Shown here: piece after piece, positions 23,830-36,010 of the stretch
Layout of the letters: each line of letters begins with the position of its first letter
Position numbering within the stretch: position 1 is the first letter of the stretch
Assembly: GCA_005406025.1 (NCBI GenBank)
Contig: BGZK01000210.1
Span: 496,001-560,000, forward strand
Reading direction: 5' to 3'
DNA: 64,000 nt
DNA from: Eumeta japonica
Taxonomy: Eukaryota > Arthropoda > Insecta > Lepidoptera > Psychidae
The notes under the pieces: model-generated
The model's database searches: none
What the model saw: only the letters and a program-made list of their open reading frames with translations
What the model was told of the DNA's origin: nothing
Made by a program: the position numbers and the translations under genes

Positions 23830-24010
23830 TTTTATGGTCGAAGGATGCGGCCCGGACGCCATATTGCCCTTTTTTTGTGAACTTTTGTCATCGAAACGCC
23901 GGACATAATCGAATTTTTGACAAACAATACGGGATGAAATTGGTTCCTTTATCGATGGGCCCTTTATGCCGCCGTACCCTTTTGTTTGATGACGATATAT
24001 TTTAGTCGAC
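23830..24010. promoter_or_regulatory. GC-richer island with GCCAT and TTTATCGATG words
   Basis: Contains GACGCCATATTG (Pho/YY1 core), CCTTTATCGATGGGC and CCTTTATGCCG close together. No frame of interest. Function is inferred from motif content only. Confidence 0.25.
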
Positions 24011-24222
24011 GTGTTATTGAATGTGACGGTGTTTCATGATTAATATTCTGATTCTATATATGACGTTTTTGACTTGACTGTTGTAGGTTCCAACCGTATT
24101 TAAAAACACGCTATCTTAAAAGAGAAAACGCAAAAAAATATACAAACAAGGATCGCAGTACATTTTTCATAGTACTATTGGATCAGGAAGCAAGTCATAG
24201 TATATTTACTTAGAGCTATTAT

Positions 24223-25215
24223 GAATATGTCATCATGAAATTAAAAATGAGTGAGGTGTTCGCCTTCGATGTCGATACCTCATCTTATTCAACCTAAGAG
24301 CTTGAAAACGTCTTACGACGCTATGTTTCAGAAATACGTGCCATATCTAATATATTTATGCATATACAACGATTTTAGTCATTAATTCAATATCTGGATT
24401 GAAGTAGTGACATATAGTCGTACAAACATCTCCGCACTTGGATATAGCGATAATCAATATAATATCACAGAAGAGATTGCGGTACCATTTTTCAATTGAA
24501 TCAAAGACTACTTCAATACCCTCGCTAGTTTAAATTCATTGGCCAATTATACTCTCCATAATTACGTAAAATTTTTTTCTGCCTGTGATTGTGGTCAACG
24601 ATGCTTTTTCGACAAACGACTTGTAGAACAACTGGAAGACGTCAAACCTACGGAACGGCAGTTTGTGATAATAGGTGATAATAACTTATACACGTTATTT
24701 AGTAGCATGTTCGTTCTGAATTCTTCGACAATTAGTTTCTAGCGCTATCGTGTCTCTTTTTCGCGCTTCAGGCGTATAATTTCCGGAGAACTGTAAACAC
24801 CAGGTCGCTACCCGCTCTCAGAAGTTCGGTCGTAATTATGTTCTCATCCGGTACCTTATCGTTCTTCAATTCTTCGTGGGCCATCGTAATCTTATATTAG
24901 TTGCCATACGGAAAATCTTTTGCGCAGTCTCCGTCAGTTTTTCTCCAGGATCTTTAGCTATCATAGTAAAAGGTTTTTTTAGTCATGTGTAAGAACAACT
25001 ATCGTTAGAGATTTTCAATCTCTTCTAAGATTTCTGGTTTTGATGACACGATTTTTTTATGTTTCTTATAAGTTTTCAGCTTTGTCATTTGATTTTAGCC
25101 AATAGACAAATTTCTTACGACTTCGCGTCGTCTCTCTCGGCCTTTAAAGTCTGTCAATTGAGGCGTCTATAATTGAACAGGCCAGCTGAATACTGCTAAC
25201 GTCATACCTTGTCTT
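24223..25215 (-). pseudogene. heavily decayed LINE reverse transcriptase
   Basis: Minus-strand translation across many stops and frameshifts recovers the RT order of a common lepidopteran endonuclease-reverse-transcriptase LINE. The blocks are a KNDKVPDENIITTELLRAG segment (near 24810-24860), a DHNH/EYNWP region, AFDSIE, IDYRYIQV (24440-24457), a DVFKLLG segment, IDIEGEHLTHF (24245-24276) and finally FHDDI (24226-24240). The last is the place of the catalytic F-A-D-D box, with Ala changed to His. The parent enzyme copies element RNA at a nicked target. No endonuclease domain or ends were found. Clade not assigned. Confidence 0.65.
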
Positions 25216-25669
25216 CGCGTCTTTAATTTTAGAATATTTTTAGCAAATTTTTCAATACTATTTAGAAGATCAGATTAAAAAAACTTTAACTTTAATGCTT
25301 GAACTGTATTTACAAACATACTAGATACTTTTATTACCTAAAATTTCGCATTTGTCAAGGTACTCAAAGCGATCTTAAAGTTTAAATTTATTGATGACTT
25401 TTGAAATTTTCAATTGTCAGACGAAGCGAAAACTACGATTTTCCAGGGTTTATAGAAATCGGATCGTATATTTGTCCGATGATCTTCGCTACTCTAATCG
25501 ACACACTTTAAGCCTTGAGTACGTTGTTGGTACTCGTAAATAACTTGTAAAGGGTAAGCCCAACACCTCTGAGAAGAGTTATTGTCTTGCGAATCGTTCA
25601 AACATTGCGTAAACACCAAAGGGGCTATTAATTTAGTGTGGGAAGTATTTAATTTAAATATTTTGATAA
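25216..25669. other. noncoding region, possible further LINE debris
   Basis: Moderate composition up to about 25580 might be more of the adjacent LINE, but no motif was recognised. Confidence 0.35.
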
Positions 25670-25712
25670 CATTCAAACACGCCCATCTTTCATAGATGGG
25701 TGTGTTTGAATG
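25670..25712. repeat. 19-bp inverted repeat with 5-base loop
   Basis: CATTCAAACACGCCCATCT and AGATGGGTGTGTTTGAATG pair with a single G-T-type difference around the loop TTCAT. It is one of a series of short-loop hairpins in this window. Confidence 0.9.
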
Positions 25713-28379
25713 GCAATTACGTCAGATGCTTAATTACTTTTTTTTTTGCAAAATTTATTAGATTCTGATTTCAACATGTTCGGTTATGGCATAATTTTAA
25801 TTTACCAAGTTTTTAAATAGAACAAAATAACTGAACATCGTGTGATCATATGTTGATAATTTAATATTTAAATATAAAGTTAATGATTTGCTTGAATATG
25901 TATTAAATGCGCATTAAATTTCCATATGATGTATAAATTGCTTATTTAATTATGATAGTATTAATAACTGTGGTAGCTATTAGGTCATGAGTTACAATAA
26001 AGAAACTTGAACAGATTTCGTAGAAAAAGTAGCAGTGTTTTACATAAACATAGAGAAGGGATAAAGCTATGCTTTACCTGACAAGAGGGCGGTTCAAAAA
26101 CGACTGAAATTCTGCTTACATAATACATGAACGACCCGTTCTATTAGAATGGATTTATTAACTGTTTATTTATTTTTGAATTCAAGCTCTTTTAGTCGAC
26201 AAGGAGTGCAGTTGCGGTATTTCTTCATGTATGTCGTGTTGTTTATTCCCTGGTCGAGTATCTTAATACTCGCTTTACAGCTTATAAGCTCTGAATTTAA
26301 ATTTTTTATATCACAAACACATCATTGATGTCAATAAAATTATAATTCAAAATTTCATGGTAATTTTTTTATTATTATATCTACTTTTATCTACATTTTT
26401 ATTATATCTGCTTTTCGTGGTAGATTTATGTGCTATGATTTAGGTACTATGTCTCAATAAATACTTAAAATACTCACATTTTTGTTAATTTTCGCTGGTA
26501 CTTTGTGAGTAGGCCCAAGCAAAGTCAATCTGCACCCACCGTTCATGCCATTCGTACATAAGATCTGTCTAATTTTGTTTTATAAATAAAAAAAATGTTG
26601 GTCATCAATACTTTTGTTGCTTACGTTTTTGAATACTCAGTTAAACACAAAATAACATTCATCTAAGTTCAGATATTGCACGTAACTTGAATATTTTCTG
26701 TTCAACTACATTACCATAGCATTATACAAAGATAAGATACGGCATCCTTTTTAGTTCTTTGCATAGCCTACATTTTCTTACATAAATTAGGCAATATTTT
26801 TTTTATTATGTCGTTAATATTATATGTATTTATGTAATATGTTAATTCGTTACATTATATTTATTATAAATTGCAATGTAAGTTACATAGCAATTTATAA
26901 TAAATGTATATTAATATTAATATTGCAAAGTCGAAGAATTGGTTTGTTTGTACATTAGGATGTACAATTAAGATTAGCATCGTAAGATAAACCAGTTTAA
27001 ATATAAAAAATATTTTTGCATTCGACACCTCATTTCAGCTTTATTGATTGGACCAAAATATTCATTTGATTTCAGCCGGTTAGGTACCAAAATAATTAAA
27101 TGCCTGCAAAAACAACAAATTTTATATGTTGTGATAAATATTTTGAAAATACTGTACTAAAAGCACAATAGAGCGATAGTACGTAGGGTCATAAACGTTT
27201 TTTCGTTATCGGGTATAATAAACCAAAAAAACGTATTATTATCAGACAACTTTGGTGAGGGTAAGTTTATTTTATAAAGAAATAAAACGCTTTCGTCTAC
27301 AACTGTGAAACATCTATAAGCGCGCGCCAACGTGGTTAGTCGGAGTGGCTGATGGGTGGTGATCGCGAAGAGTAACGAAAAAGCGTTATACAAGCGAACA
27401 AATGTTGTGTGTTAGGTGCTAGGTGTAGGTAGCATGTAAGGTACGGACTAAGTACTTCATATAATCAGGATAGAACTTCACTTGAGGTAAATTCGTTTAA
27501 TTCTAGCATTATATTCGTACTTAGTTCAAGATAACTGTGTAGATGTTTAGAGAATATAATAAAAAAATCATTTTAAAAACCTTACAAACTATTTTCATGC
27601 AAAACGAATCAAATTATTTCAATTTCGTATATAACATTCTTACTAAAAATTAACTTAAATCAGTCTCTCAGTGTTTAATTGGTCTATTTATATTAATTTC
27701 AAACTTACCTAAAAAATCGCCTGTTTTGCAAATTAGATTCTGCCATAGTTCTAGTAAAAGCTCTTTGAATAGTATTATCATTTACAAAGGGTAGGGTCTA
27801 TTATAATGTCTAGTGAAAGTAGAAGATGTATTAGACTATCCTATTAGGTGTCTCTTAACTTTGTGGATCAAAAAGAAGAAGTGATGATACTATACAGTTA
27901 TTTCGGACTAAATATGAATATAATTAATGAATATTTGAAAAATTTTATTTCTTGAAATAATAACAATTTTTTTTTTCTGAAGTGTCTTGGAAATCCTCTA
28001 AAGAATACATATAATGTTATAATAACTAATCACTTTTTATTACTTAATGTACTAACCATAAAAACACTAAATAAGTAACGGTGTCTGGTCTCCACACCTG
28101 TCAGTGTATGGTATGAGTGAGAAGAATTAAATAAAACAGAAGATACACCCCGCTAACCCCCCGTAACTAAGTAGTCACGCTAAGCTGGCTTATTTTATGG
28201 CTAAGTTATACCCATAAACGATTTCAATTCCGTTCATACTTTTTCCTAGAACGTCTAGTCTTACGCCGTACATTTCATTAATTAACATAATATTTTGTAT
28301 ATCAGTTAATGACCCTAATCCGAACTTGAATCCAACCATAAAGTATAATCGAAACAGTGCGTAAGTAGCTCGTAGGCGT
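25713..28379. other. mostly AT-rich noncoding region
   Basis: No gene. The part 27290-27440 is GC-richer (GCGCGCGCCAACGTGG) and ends in GGTAGCATGTAAGG, which could be an untranslated exon with a donor site or a small regulatory island; neither is demonstrable. The rest is featureless apart from the hairpin at 26859. Confidence 0.5.
26859..26905. repeat. 47-base near-perfect hairpin
   Basis: ATTTATTATAAATTGC (26859-26874) returns as GCAATTTATAATAAAT (26890-26905), and the inner ATGTAA/TTACAT pair continues the stem to an almost closed tip, with one A-A mismatch. It is AT-rich but long. Confidence 0.9.
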
Positions 28380-28589
28380 TCGGTTTCCCATAAGGCCGGT
28401 TACCATGGCCCCGTCGCCGTATAATTACACTGATCACATTTACGGATGCAAACGCAGACGATCGGCGGACGCGCGACGCCGCCGCTCATAGACTAAGCGG
28501 CGCGCAGAAGGACGGCCGAGTTGCGCTGGATTAAAATCTACCTTGATCGAATTTGATCATTGACTGTTCAACGCTTACGTCGTTTTTAG
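28380..28589. promoter_or_regulatory. CpG-rich island
   Basis: Rich in CGCG and CGGC words (GACGCGCGACGCCGCCGC) and ends with CTACCTTGATCGAATTTGATCATT. No supported frame. It resembles the other islands of the window. Confidence 0.3.
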
Positions 28590-28645
28590 TTAAAAGCCGG
28601 CCAAGTGGGAGTCGACTCGCATACCGAAGATTCCGTGTCACCGCG
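28590..28645 (+). mobile_element. 5' end fragment of the CGGAACC element family
   Basis: AAAGCCGGCCAAGTGGGAGTC followed by GATTCCGTG matches the family 5' end (GGCCAAGTG...GTCGGAC...GGTTCCGTA) seen at 46503 and 56812. The rest of the element is missing. Confidence 0.55.
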
Positions 28646-29999
28646 AAATTAAATCATGCTGTGAGTTTACTTTAATTTTTCACTTTTTGATTTTTATTTT
28701 ATTGTTCCAAAACTTGTAAAAATAACACATTTTCAGTGAAAATGTAATGTAACGTCTTATAAAGGTTCAAACGGTAAAGACCTTTGAAAGCAGGACAAGT
28801 AGATAAAAGTATGAATGGATAGATGACGTAGATTTAGCTATAGATTCCTGAGTACGAGATCCTAAAACATAAATGTCAATAGTGTAATAGAATACATTTA
28901 TAATAAAAAACGTATTTTACAGAAATGTCTATAAACTATTTTTTAAATGTCGAAATTATAATAAATCTTCTAATTATTAGAGCGAGAAGCGTTTCAATAT
29001 TTTTATATACCTTTAGTGTTTTTTTCTATTTTAAAATCACGCTATGGAAATAAATCGACATTATATCTCTATTAATAGTGGTGAGTATACTATTGTTAAT
29101 AGATCGTATTCAACTTACTTGATATTTGCAGTACAACGGACAAAACTGTGCCGCTGTGAAGTTCGTCACGAAAGTGTCACAATTGCGTAAAATAACAACG
29201 CAGGGGAAAAGAAAGAAGGGTCGGGGAGGGTTATACACGCGGAGTACCTGCCAATTCGTTAATGAATGAACTCTGACCGATGTGGACCACTGAGCACACG
29301 CGTGCATGCGCCTGCGCCGGCGCTGCATGCAACTGACGCAAACATGTGGGACATTAATTACAATTGTTTAATATTATATTATATAAAGTGTTATAATTTT
29401 TTTAATGGAATTTAACTTCTCATCGCTCAAGTTAGGTATTTGACTACATAATCTGACCTATGACAATATTGTGGTTTCGGGGCGGGTGGGTTAATTAAAG
29501 ACAAATTACTATGATGAGCTAACAGATTAACAGCTATTTGCAAAAAAATATTTTCAACAGGAGAATTTTAAATAAATTATATCTTTTGCCTTTTAAACAA
29601 GTGCCCATATCGATTTTGTTAGAGGTAGGTATCCTAAAGTTTATAAAATAAGAAATATATACTAAGCAATATTTATTAAACATGTAATTAATTTTGTGCT
29701 GGGTATTCGGCTATTATTTTTCTTACGTACGAGTAGAAAATGCATAAAAAATATAATTCGATTCCAAATGGGATGTATGTGTTAGAATTTTATTTATGAA
29801 TTTACGTTTATTAATTTTAAGCGCTTTTTTTTTTCATTCCAGAAAATTTCTGTAAGCATAGTGATTTCATAATTAAAGAACTTTATTTAATATACAATTG
29901 CGACAAAATATTGAAGAGGCAATATAACAAATCCAAATGAAATATCGTTTCTATGCAATTATTTATTCTTTTAAATAAGCATAAATCATGTCGGTCATC
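28646..29999. other. AT-rich noncoding region with a small CpG patch
   Basis: The part 29215-29340 is GC-richer with two TGCATGC words and GCGCCGGCGC. No gene or repeat family was recognised elsewhere. Confidence 0.5.
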
Positions 30000-30160
30000 T
30001 GCCGCCCGCGGCGCGCCGACGTCTTTAAATGTGTATCAGCCGAACATAGCCGATGGTAACCGAACATATACGAAACGATAAGAGCCGTTGTAAGCTGTCC
30101 GTTCCTTTTTTTTGAATCTGACAGTTGTACTTTGTTACCGGTTGACTCATGCGCGCGATG
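30000..30160. promoter_or_regulatory. GC-rich island with CCGAACATA repeat
   Basis: Starts GCCGCCCGCGGCGCGCCGACG and holds CCGAACATA twice, 20 bases apart, plus CGATAAG (GATA-like). A chance frame on either strand carries no domain. Confidence 0.3.
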
Positions 30161-31249
30161 TAATTATCTCTCAACATTTAATACATTTACTTAGAAACTT
30201 GAGACTTGAGACTGGAGAATATTATTTCAGGTACACAAACCCGTAATAAATGTATTGCAAGAATGAACGAATCTTCATTGTAAGGCGAGAGAATTAGACA
30301 TAGCCCCCTGCATGGTTACTTGTTTAACTGCACACGTTTTGAAAGATTTTAACCAAAGTTTAGTCGACATGTATTTACCGTTTCTTAGAATTCCAGTTCG
30401 CTTTCACCAAAAATAATGATCGAGCGATCTTTAATTCGGAATGAAATCTAGACACTTTGAGAAAAACTTCGCCCAAAAACTTGAAAAAATTATAAGCGAT
30501 TTTGTGAACAAAGGTGAGTTTCGAATTTTGCGAATATCTCGAAACTATTACACATATTGGGAATATAAAAAAAATCCATAAACATTAGAATATTTTTTAA
30601 TTAAATTTCAGCATGCTACCCACAATGTTTACAATTTTTATTTGGAAGTCAAAAAGGTGCTAAAAATATGTTATGTGACTTCTGCGCGCTCGCACACGAT
30701 TAGCTCAATTATTTACAAAAAGGAATTTTTACGGTTTGTTAATTTCCAATTAAGTCGCACTAGAATTCGAACAAATAATACATACTCACTAAATTATGAA
30801 CCATCTCCGATTAATAGATTCATTCATGACGTTTTCCTTCCTATTTAAATGGAATTCATAATTTCCTTTTTTTATTTGAGTAATACATAAAAAAAATTAA
30901 AATAAAATTGAATTTTAACAATATTAAAGAATAAAATATAAATATAATACACAAAAAAAAATCTAAAACAGACGAGACGTGAGCAATTCAGGGCATATCA
31001 TTTTTAGGTATTATTATAACCACTGAAAAATAAAGCTTTTTTTTTCTTTAATACACTCATTAATCAATTTAAAAACAAAGTGATATACAGTGAACATCAA
31101 TCGATAAACAAGTGTCGAGAAAATAAATAATTGTTTATCAGCTATTAAAAATGTTTTAATTTTTATATAAGTATGTCCACAGATATTGTATTATCTCATT
31201 CTTAAATTAAATTTTAGTTTATCTATCTCATTCTTTAATGTTTTTTAAC
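30161..31249. other. AT-rich noncoding region
   Basis: A 68-codon frame at 30642-30848 has ordinary composition but no recognisable domain and lies in AT-rich DNA. It is not called. Confidence 0.5.
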
Positions 31250-31400
31250 CGACTTCAAAATTTAAAAAGGAGGAAGTTCTCAATTCTACTGTATTTTTTT
31301 TTGATTGACAATTTTCATAAACATATATTTCGAATAAAAAATATAATATCATCTTGTTATATTAAAAATCGTAGCCGGTATAAGAAACAATTTTAATCAA
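31250..31400 (+). mobile_element. head of a CCGACTTCAAA-type interspersed element
   Basis: AACCGACTTCAAAATTT followed by AAAAGGAGGAAGTTCTCAAT is the start of a very common lepidopteran dispersed element. Related pieces lie at 63190-63532 and 63702-63860. Only the first part is present here. Confidence 0.55.
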
Positions 31401-32379
31401 AGAAACTAATACAGTACGCAGTATACTTGCTATAAGCATTTAACTGAATCTTCTGAAACATTAAGAATTCAACGTAGACATATATAGCCTACAATATAAA
31501 ATGGAACATTATCTGGCACCTCGGGCAGTAAGCGGGACAGGCAGATGTTCGTTAATATACTGAATACCAAACAGGCTTTGATCAAGGATACGGAAACAAA
31601 GGACCGCAATATAAGTCAACGCCTGCGCATTCAGCATCGGCGTCTTATAAGTGCATAAATGAAGCATGAATCGCCCATTTTATAATAGTTCAGAAATTAA
31701 GACGTACATGAAGTTTCTCAACCTGAAGAAACGCGCAGTATTTTTAAAAATCCAAATTGACATGACATGTAATATCAGATCACTACAGTTTCCCGTTTCT
31801 GTTTTTTAGAAACATTCAGATTCAAGAACAAGTTTTAGGTGTTTATTTAACTAAAAAAACTTTCTCAGCAAATTTATATTAAAAAGTTATTTTTCATTTG
31901 TTTTGGACATTTAACGTGCAAAATAGAAGTTTTCACAATTTTTCTATTCAAGTCTTATACTTCGAATCGAGATGAAAATTAAAAAAAAATTGTTCCTTTT
32001 AATCGAAATGATAAGTTTACATGATTCAATATCAAAGCTATTTCAAAAAAGTGCATTAATAATAGGTTATGCTTACATCCCATTCTCAATTTGAGATGAA
32101 ATTTTGAAATTTCTATTGGAATACAGTTAGAACTTGAGATCAAGACGTAAAAAAAAATAAACGATTATTATAAAATGCATATTCAAAAACACTCTTTCGC
32201 CGTTGCTGGCTGACGAAAAGTTTTATGTAAAAAATTCTTATAAAATATAATTAGGTACTAATAATTACGATTACTGTAATTTGATTAGCCATGCTTTGAT
32301 CAACTTGGCTGCAGCACGAAAATGAGTGGACACGATCGGTGACACAACACACTTTCACAGTATACAGACGTAAGGCAAC
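31401..32379. other. noncoding region
   Basis: The part 31500-31680 is less AT-biased and contains TCTTATAAGTGCATAAATG and CCCATTTTATAATAG, Hox-like words. The rest is AT-rich without features. Confidence 0.45.
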
Positions 32380-32545
32380 AGCTTCGTTTCGTCCAGTGAA
32401 TGAGAGTTCCGGCGACCCACTTCCCTCCCTCAACCCGCTACACCTACACATCTCTCCCTCCATCGCATAATCTGTTCGTGCCCAAGAGGCCAGAAACTGG
32501 CGGCGTTGACCACTTACTCTCCGGCGACTCGCAAACCGTTTGCCC
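32380..32545. promoter_or_regulatory. GC-rich, C-biased island
   Basis: A pyrimidine-rich + strand (CACTTCCCTCCCTCAACCCGC, CTCTCCCTCCATCG) is followed by a CpG-rich part. Open frames cross it on both strands without any recognised domain. It could be a regulatory island or an unrecognised exon. Confidence 0.25.
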
Positions 32546-33289
32546 TTTGAAACTACTAAATAAAAAGAAATTAGGCTTACTGTTCAACAATAGATCTTAC
32601 TTCAAGTTAGCAATTGTAATATAAATATGTACATTCGTATCTTTCAGGTGTCTTCGCTGAAAAACGCGATAAAAAAGATTTCCAGCAGACTAATTGTATA
32701 TACGATTCAAACGGTATAATTATGACATCAAAATTACTGTAATTTTGACATCATATCGATTCCGATTGAACAGTTTTATATTTACACGACTGATCTGCAG
32801 TAGGCTTGACGTAACCTTCTCAACAACAGATGGCACTACATGACATAAATTACACAGAAGACACTACATAACGTTATCAATCTGAAAGCAGATAGTAAAG
32901 AAATTTTACGTATTACATGGTAATGTACATGTCTAAATATTTACTGTTGAAATTGAACATGGGCAACTTTTCCCATGGGGAAGTAAACATATTCCTACAG
33001 TAAATTGGAAGTACACAAAAAAAAGCTCGGTTGCCTAGTTACTAGTGTTTAAGTTGACTATATATAAGCTAGAGATTACCACTGCTTACTGTGCGAATGC
33101 TCAACTACAGTATGAACGTTACAGCTGGATAAATAATTTTTACGAGCTTCGTCATATGTAGTTAAAATAAAAACAATTATGAAATTAAAAACGAAAGTTT
33201 TTCTCGTAAATTTCTAACGAATCGTTAATAGGCGATGTCGCCGACATACACGTGTCGTAACATATTTATAAATCGTATTGCATACGTAA
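32546..33289. other. AT-rich noncoding region
   Basis: Nothing recognisable. Confidence 0.6.
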
Positions 33290-33560
33290 CGGTGAGATAA
33301 GATCCCGTGACGGCTTTTTTATCCGACACATGTCGACTGTTTATAGAGAGCGAAATCAGATAAGAGCCGAAAACGTGGGCATTTAATAATTGAATTCAAT
33401 ATGTGGTAATTTATTGCGTCTTCACTGTGCCGAGTGCGTCGCGATCGTATCGCCCTCGTCGCGCGTCGACCGAGTTCCGACCTCATCCCCTGAAGTGATA
33501 AGACTCAAATCGGCTTGCGACGTCGTTTAACCACAAATCGGTCTGAGCGCTTCACTCTAA
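33290..33560. promoter_or_regulatory. candidate enhancer with GATA sites and a Runx site
   Basis: Three GATAAG cores on the same strand lie at 33296-33301, 33359-33364 and 33497-33502, the first two as AGATAAG, with TTATCC in between. A Runx consensus AACCACAA lies at 33529-33536. The block is CpG-rich around 33430-33480. GATA and Runx factors act together in insect blood-cell and endoderm enhancers, but the target gene is not in this window and function is inferred. Confidence 0.35.
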
Positions 33561-34424
33561 AAAAGATTTCAAAATAGCGCCATTGCTAAAAATATGGATA
33601 ATTAAACAGCCGCCCACGTAAAGGCGTAAAATTGGAGAATCAACTAGCGTTTATTTCATATCAATAACTTTCACTTCACAAGGTTTTCGTCCAGCCACAT
33701 TGATGTAATTCAATAAAATTGAATTTACGTATTTTATTCTATTAAAGAAATAAACAGTAAAAAAGATAATCCCGTTTCATTACAATGATATATGGAGGTA
33801 GTTTGTAACTTTAGAGATACATCACGCAGGTATGTACGTATAGACGTACATACCTGCGTAATGCTCATTAAGAACCAAAATAGGGTTCGATTTCGTTTAA
33901 TTTTAAATTCGGACAAAGGAGTTCATAGATTTAGTAGCGGGTGTCATTCTATATGAAGCACTACGACATTAGTGTTTAGGGTTCAAATTTTAATATGGTG
34001 CATTATAAATAATATGGCCTCTGAAAAGACCTTCACGGTCACAACAATAGCAGATATAAACAGGTCGTGACCTCAGCGATGCTTTTGAGATAAACTGTGT
34101 TTTGTCGTTTTTAACTAACTGATGTAACTCGTTTCTTTTGTTGACGGCTGTAGGTACCGCCAAATTAATGGGAACTTATTGTTGCTAACTCACATCAAAT
34201 TTCGGAGTCGAAATACAGTTGATGCTAAATCAATCTATTCTATTTTTTTTAATAAACGACGAGTCAAGCGTGAATTAATTATAAGCATCTCGGTTAGGTG
34301 GATGCTTTTGAATTTACTATACCTCACATGAATCACATCATTAACCTTAATAGAAATTAGGCAGATGTGTATACATTCAATCTCGATGGTTCATTGGTTT
34401 GTTTTAATAGCATTTTTGGGGAAC
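33561..34424. other. AT-rich noncoding region
   Basis: Contains the hairpin at 33820. No genes or known repeats were seen. Confidence 0.55.
33820..33863. repeat. 20-bp inverted repeat with 4-base loop
   Basis: CATCACGCAGGTATGTACGT and ACGTACATACCTGCGTAATG pair around the loop ATAG with one mismatch. The inner 16 pairs are perfect. Confidence 0.95.
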
Positions 34425-34590
34425 GAAGAGAGCATCAGATGGTGAGGGATCGATGAGGGTTGAGAGGGGTGGTAGATAGGCCAGTGGATCACCGGAACTC
34501 GGACTCGCTGGATGAAATCCAACAGCGAAAGCTGTTACCTTACGTCTGTATTTTAAGAGTGTGAAATCTCACCGGTCGTGCCAACCATAT
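34425..34590 (+). mobile_element. dispersed repeat family R1, 3' part
   Basis: A GATGGTGAGGGATCGATGAGG tract is followed by ACTCGCTGGATGAAATCCAA, CAGCGAAAGCTGTTACC, GTCTGTATTTTAAGAGTG and CACCGGTCGTGCC. It matches the second half of the copy at 19470-19770. Confidence 0.5.
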
Positions 34591-34739
34591 GTGTATACGT
34601 ATAAAATCATTCGATGAAATACGTAAACAAAAAACGGAAATATTATATTTCCAAGAAAATGTAGTATTCATTTATGCTTAAAACAGAGACCGTTCATCGT
34701 TTTACCCGAGAGAATACATATCACAAACCTTTTCTATAG

Positions 34740-34830
34740 ATCATTACTGATTCCGACTCGAATCAATTGCCCTATTTGGACTCGGTTTCCATGTCGATTC
34801 TGATATTATTCGTGATTCTAATTAATATCA
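34740..34830. repeat. degenerate hexamer-phased tract
   Basis: Phrases such as GATTCCGACTCGAATC, GGACTCGGTTTCC and TGTCGATTCTGAT follow the same six-base words seen in the tracts near 195 and 40315. Confidence 0.35.
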
Positions 34831-35559
34831 TACCTTCTATCCAAGTCTACTTATTGTAACGATATAGGTCTCGACATGAGTCATTGGTATTTGAGGAAAT
34901 GTTAGAAGAACATACGTAATTATTCAATTATAATATTGTTAATAACGAAAGAGGTACTTTGTCATTTACGAATCAAAATCGTCTGTACATTTATTCTATC
35001 CATTTCATGAAAGAGAAAAAATATTTGTTGCGAAAAGAACGGCTAACACACGTACAGGACTGGCGCTTAGACTTTTTTATCTTCTGAACAACCGCCCGCG
35101 CTGTCCGCTAGCATATACATAGTGTATGATACCTTGATTATAGAGAGAAATAGATTGGTTTGTTGTAAACTCTTTTTATATATATTTATATTGAACACCT
35201 TTTTAAAGCGGAATCTGTTGTAATATTACAAAGTATGATTTGTATTTTGAAACTATATTCAATTTAATATATCTTAAGAAAAAGAATTATTGATTGAAGA
35301 TCAATGTTCTCTCATAAAGATTTTTTTGTAGGAGACCGTTATTATTTGCAGAAATCTTCTTGAACAAACTGAGATTTTCTTGGTTCGACAAGATTTTACT
35401 CGAGCTTAAAACGTGTTCTGCTTTATTCAAGAAATTAATGATACTTCAAAATAGTTTTGACTCAAGGATACATTTTTTTAATTTAATAATTTAAACAGAT
35501 ATATTTCTTTAACATAGTTGATTGTATTGTTGTGTATGGTTTTTAATTTACTGAAACCT
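34831..35559. other. AT-rich noncoding region
   Basis: Nothing recognisable. Confidence 0.6.
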
Positions 35560-35800
35560 AAAGCATACTCACCTACCCTACCTGATCCAGTAACATCCAT
35601 TGTTACCGATGAGATGGAAACGTCCGGGGCCGATTGCTTAACGTGCTCTCGGAGGCATAAAACTATAGAGGTATAATCTTACCTAAGCTAAAAGTTCACT
35701 CGTCAGTTCGTCCATGCTTTTAAGATCGAACCCGACACCCTGTTGTGCGAAGCCGGGCCGATGATCTCATCCACTGAGCCGCCATCGCGTCTACGTAATT
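35560..35800 (-). mobile_element. tRNA-derived SINE
   Basis: On the minus strand the head carries a box-A-like GGCTCAGTGG (35771-35780) and a box-B-like GGTTCGATC (35724-35732) 38 bases apart, as in RNA polymerase III promoters. The body contains ATGCCTCCGAGAGCACGTTA (near 35640-35659), a block I recognise from a common lepidopteran SINE-like repeat. It is not a tRNA gene because no cloverleaf closes around the boxes. Target-site duplications were not identified. Confidence 0.6.
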
Positions 35801-35934
35801 ATACAGTAAAAGCAAAACGTAATAAGTAATAAAAAAAGTCATACTACTACCCTAGTCCATATATAATACCTTAATCACTGCACTGGCCCTGCGTCGAAAA
35901 ATTGGCACTTGCCCGTGTTCAATTCCTTTGCGGA

Positions 35935-36010
35935 ATCAATCGCAGGGGGGCGCACTCGAGCGCCAACCCGGCTCCAAAATGGCGGCTCGATTACGTTCCG
36001 TATATTTAAT
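35935..36010. promoter_or_regulatory. candidate Pho/YY1 site beside a CTCF-like word
   Basis: CCAAAATGGCGGC (35974-35986) is a textbook YY1/Pho consensus. GCAGGGGGGCGC (35942-35953) lies 20 bases upstream and resembles the CTCF core AGGGGGCGC with one change. The setting is a short GC-rich island. A Polycomb response element or boundary is possible but unproved. Confidence 0.35.

Noticed and set aside
35715..35795. Possible tRNA gene on the minus strand from box A and box B words
   Set aside because: The sequence does not fold into a cloverleaf and continues into a SINE body.
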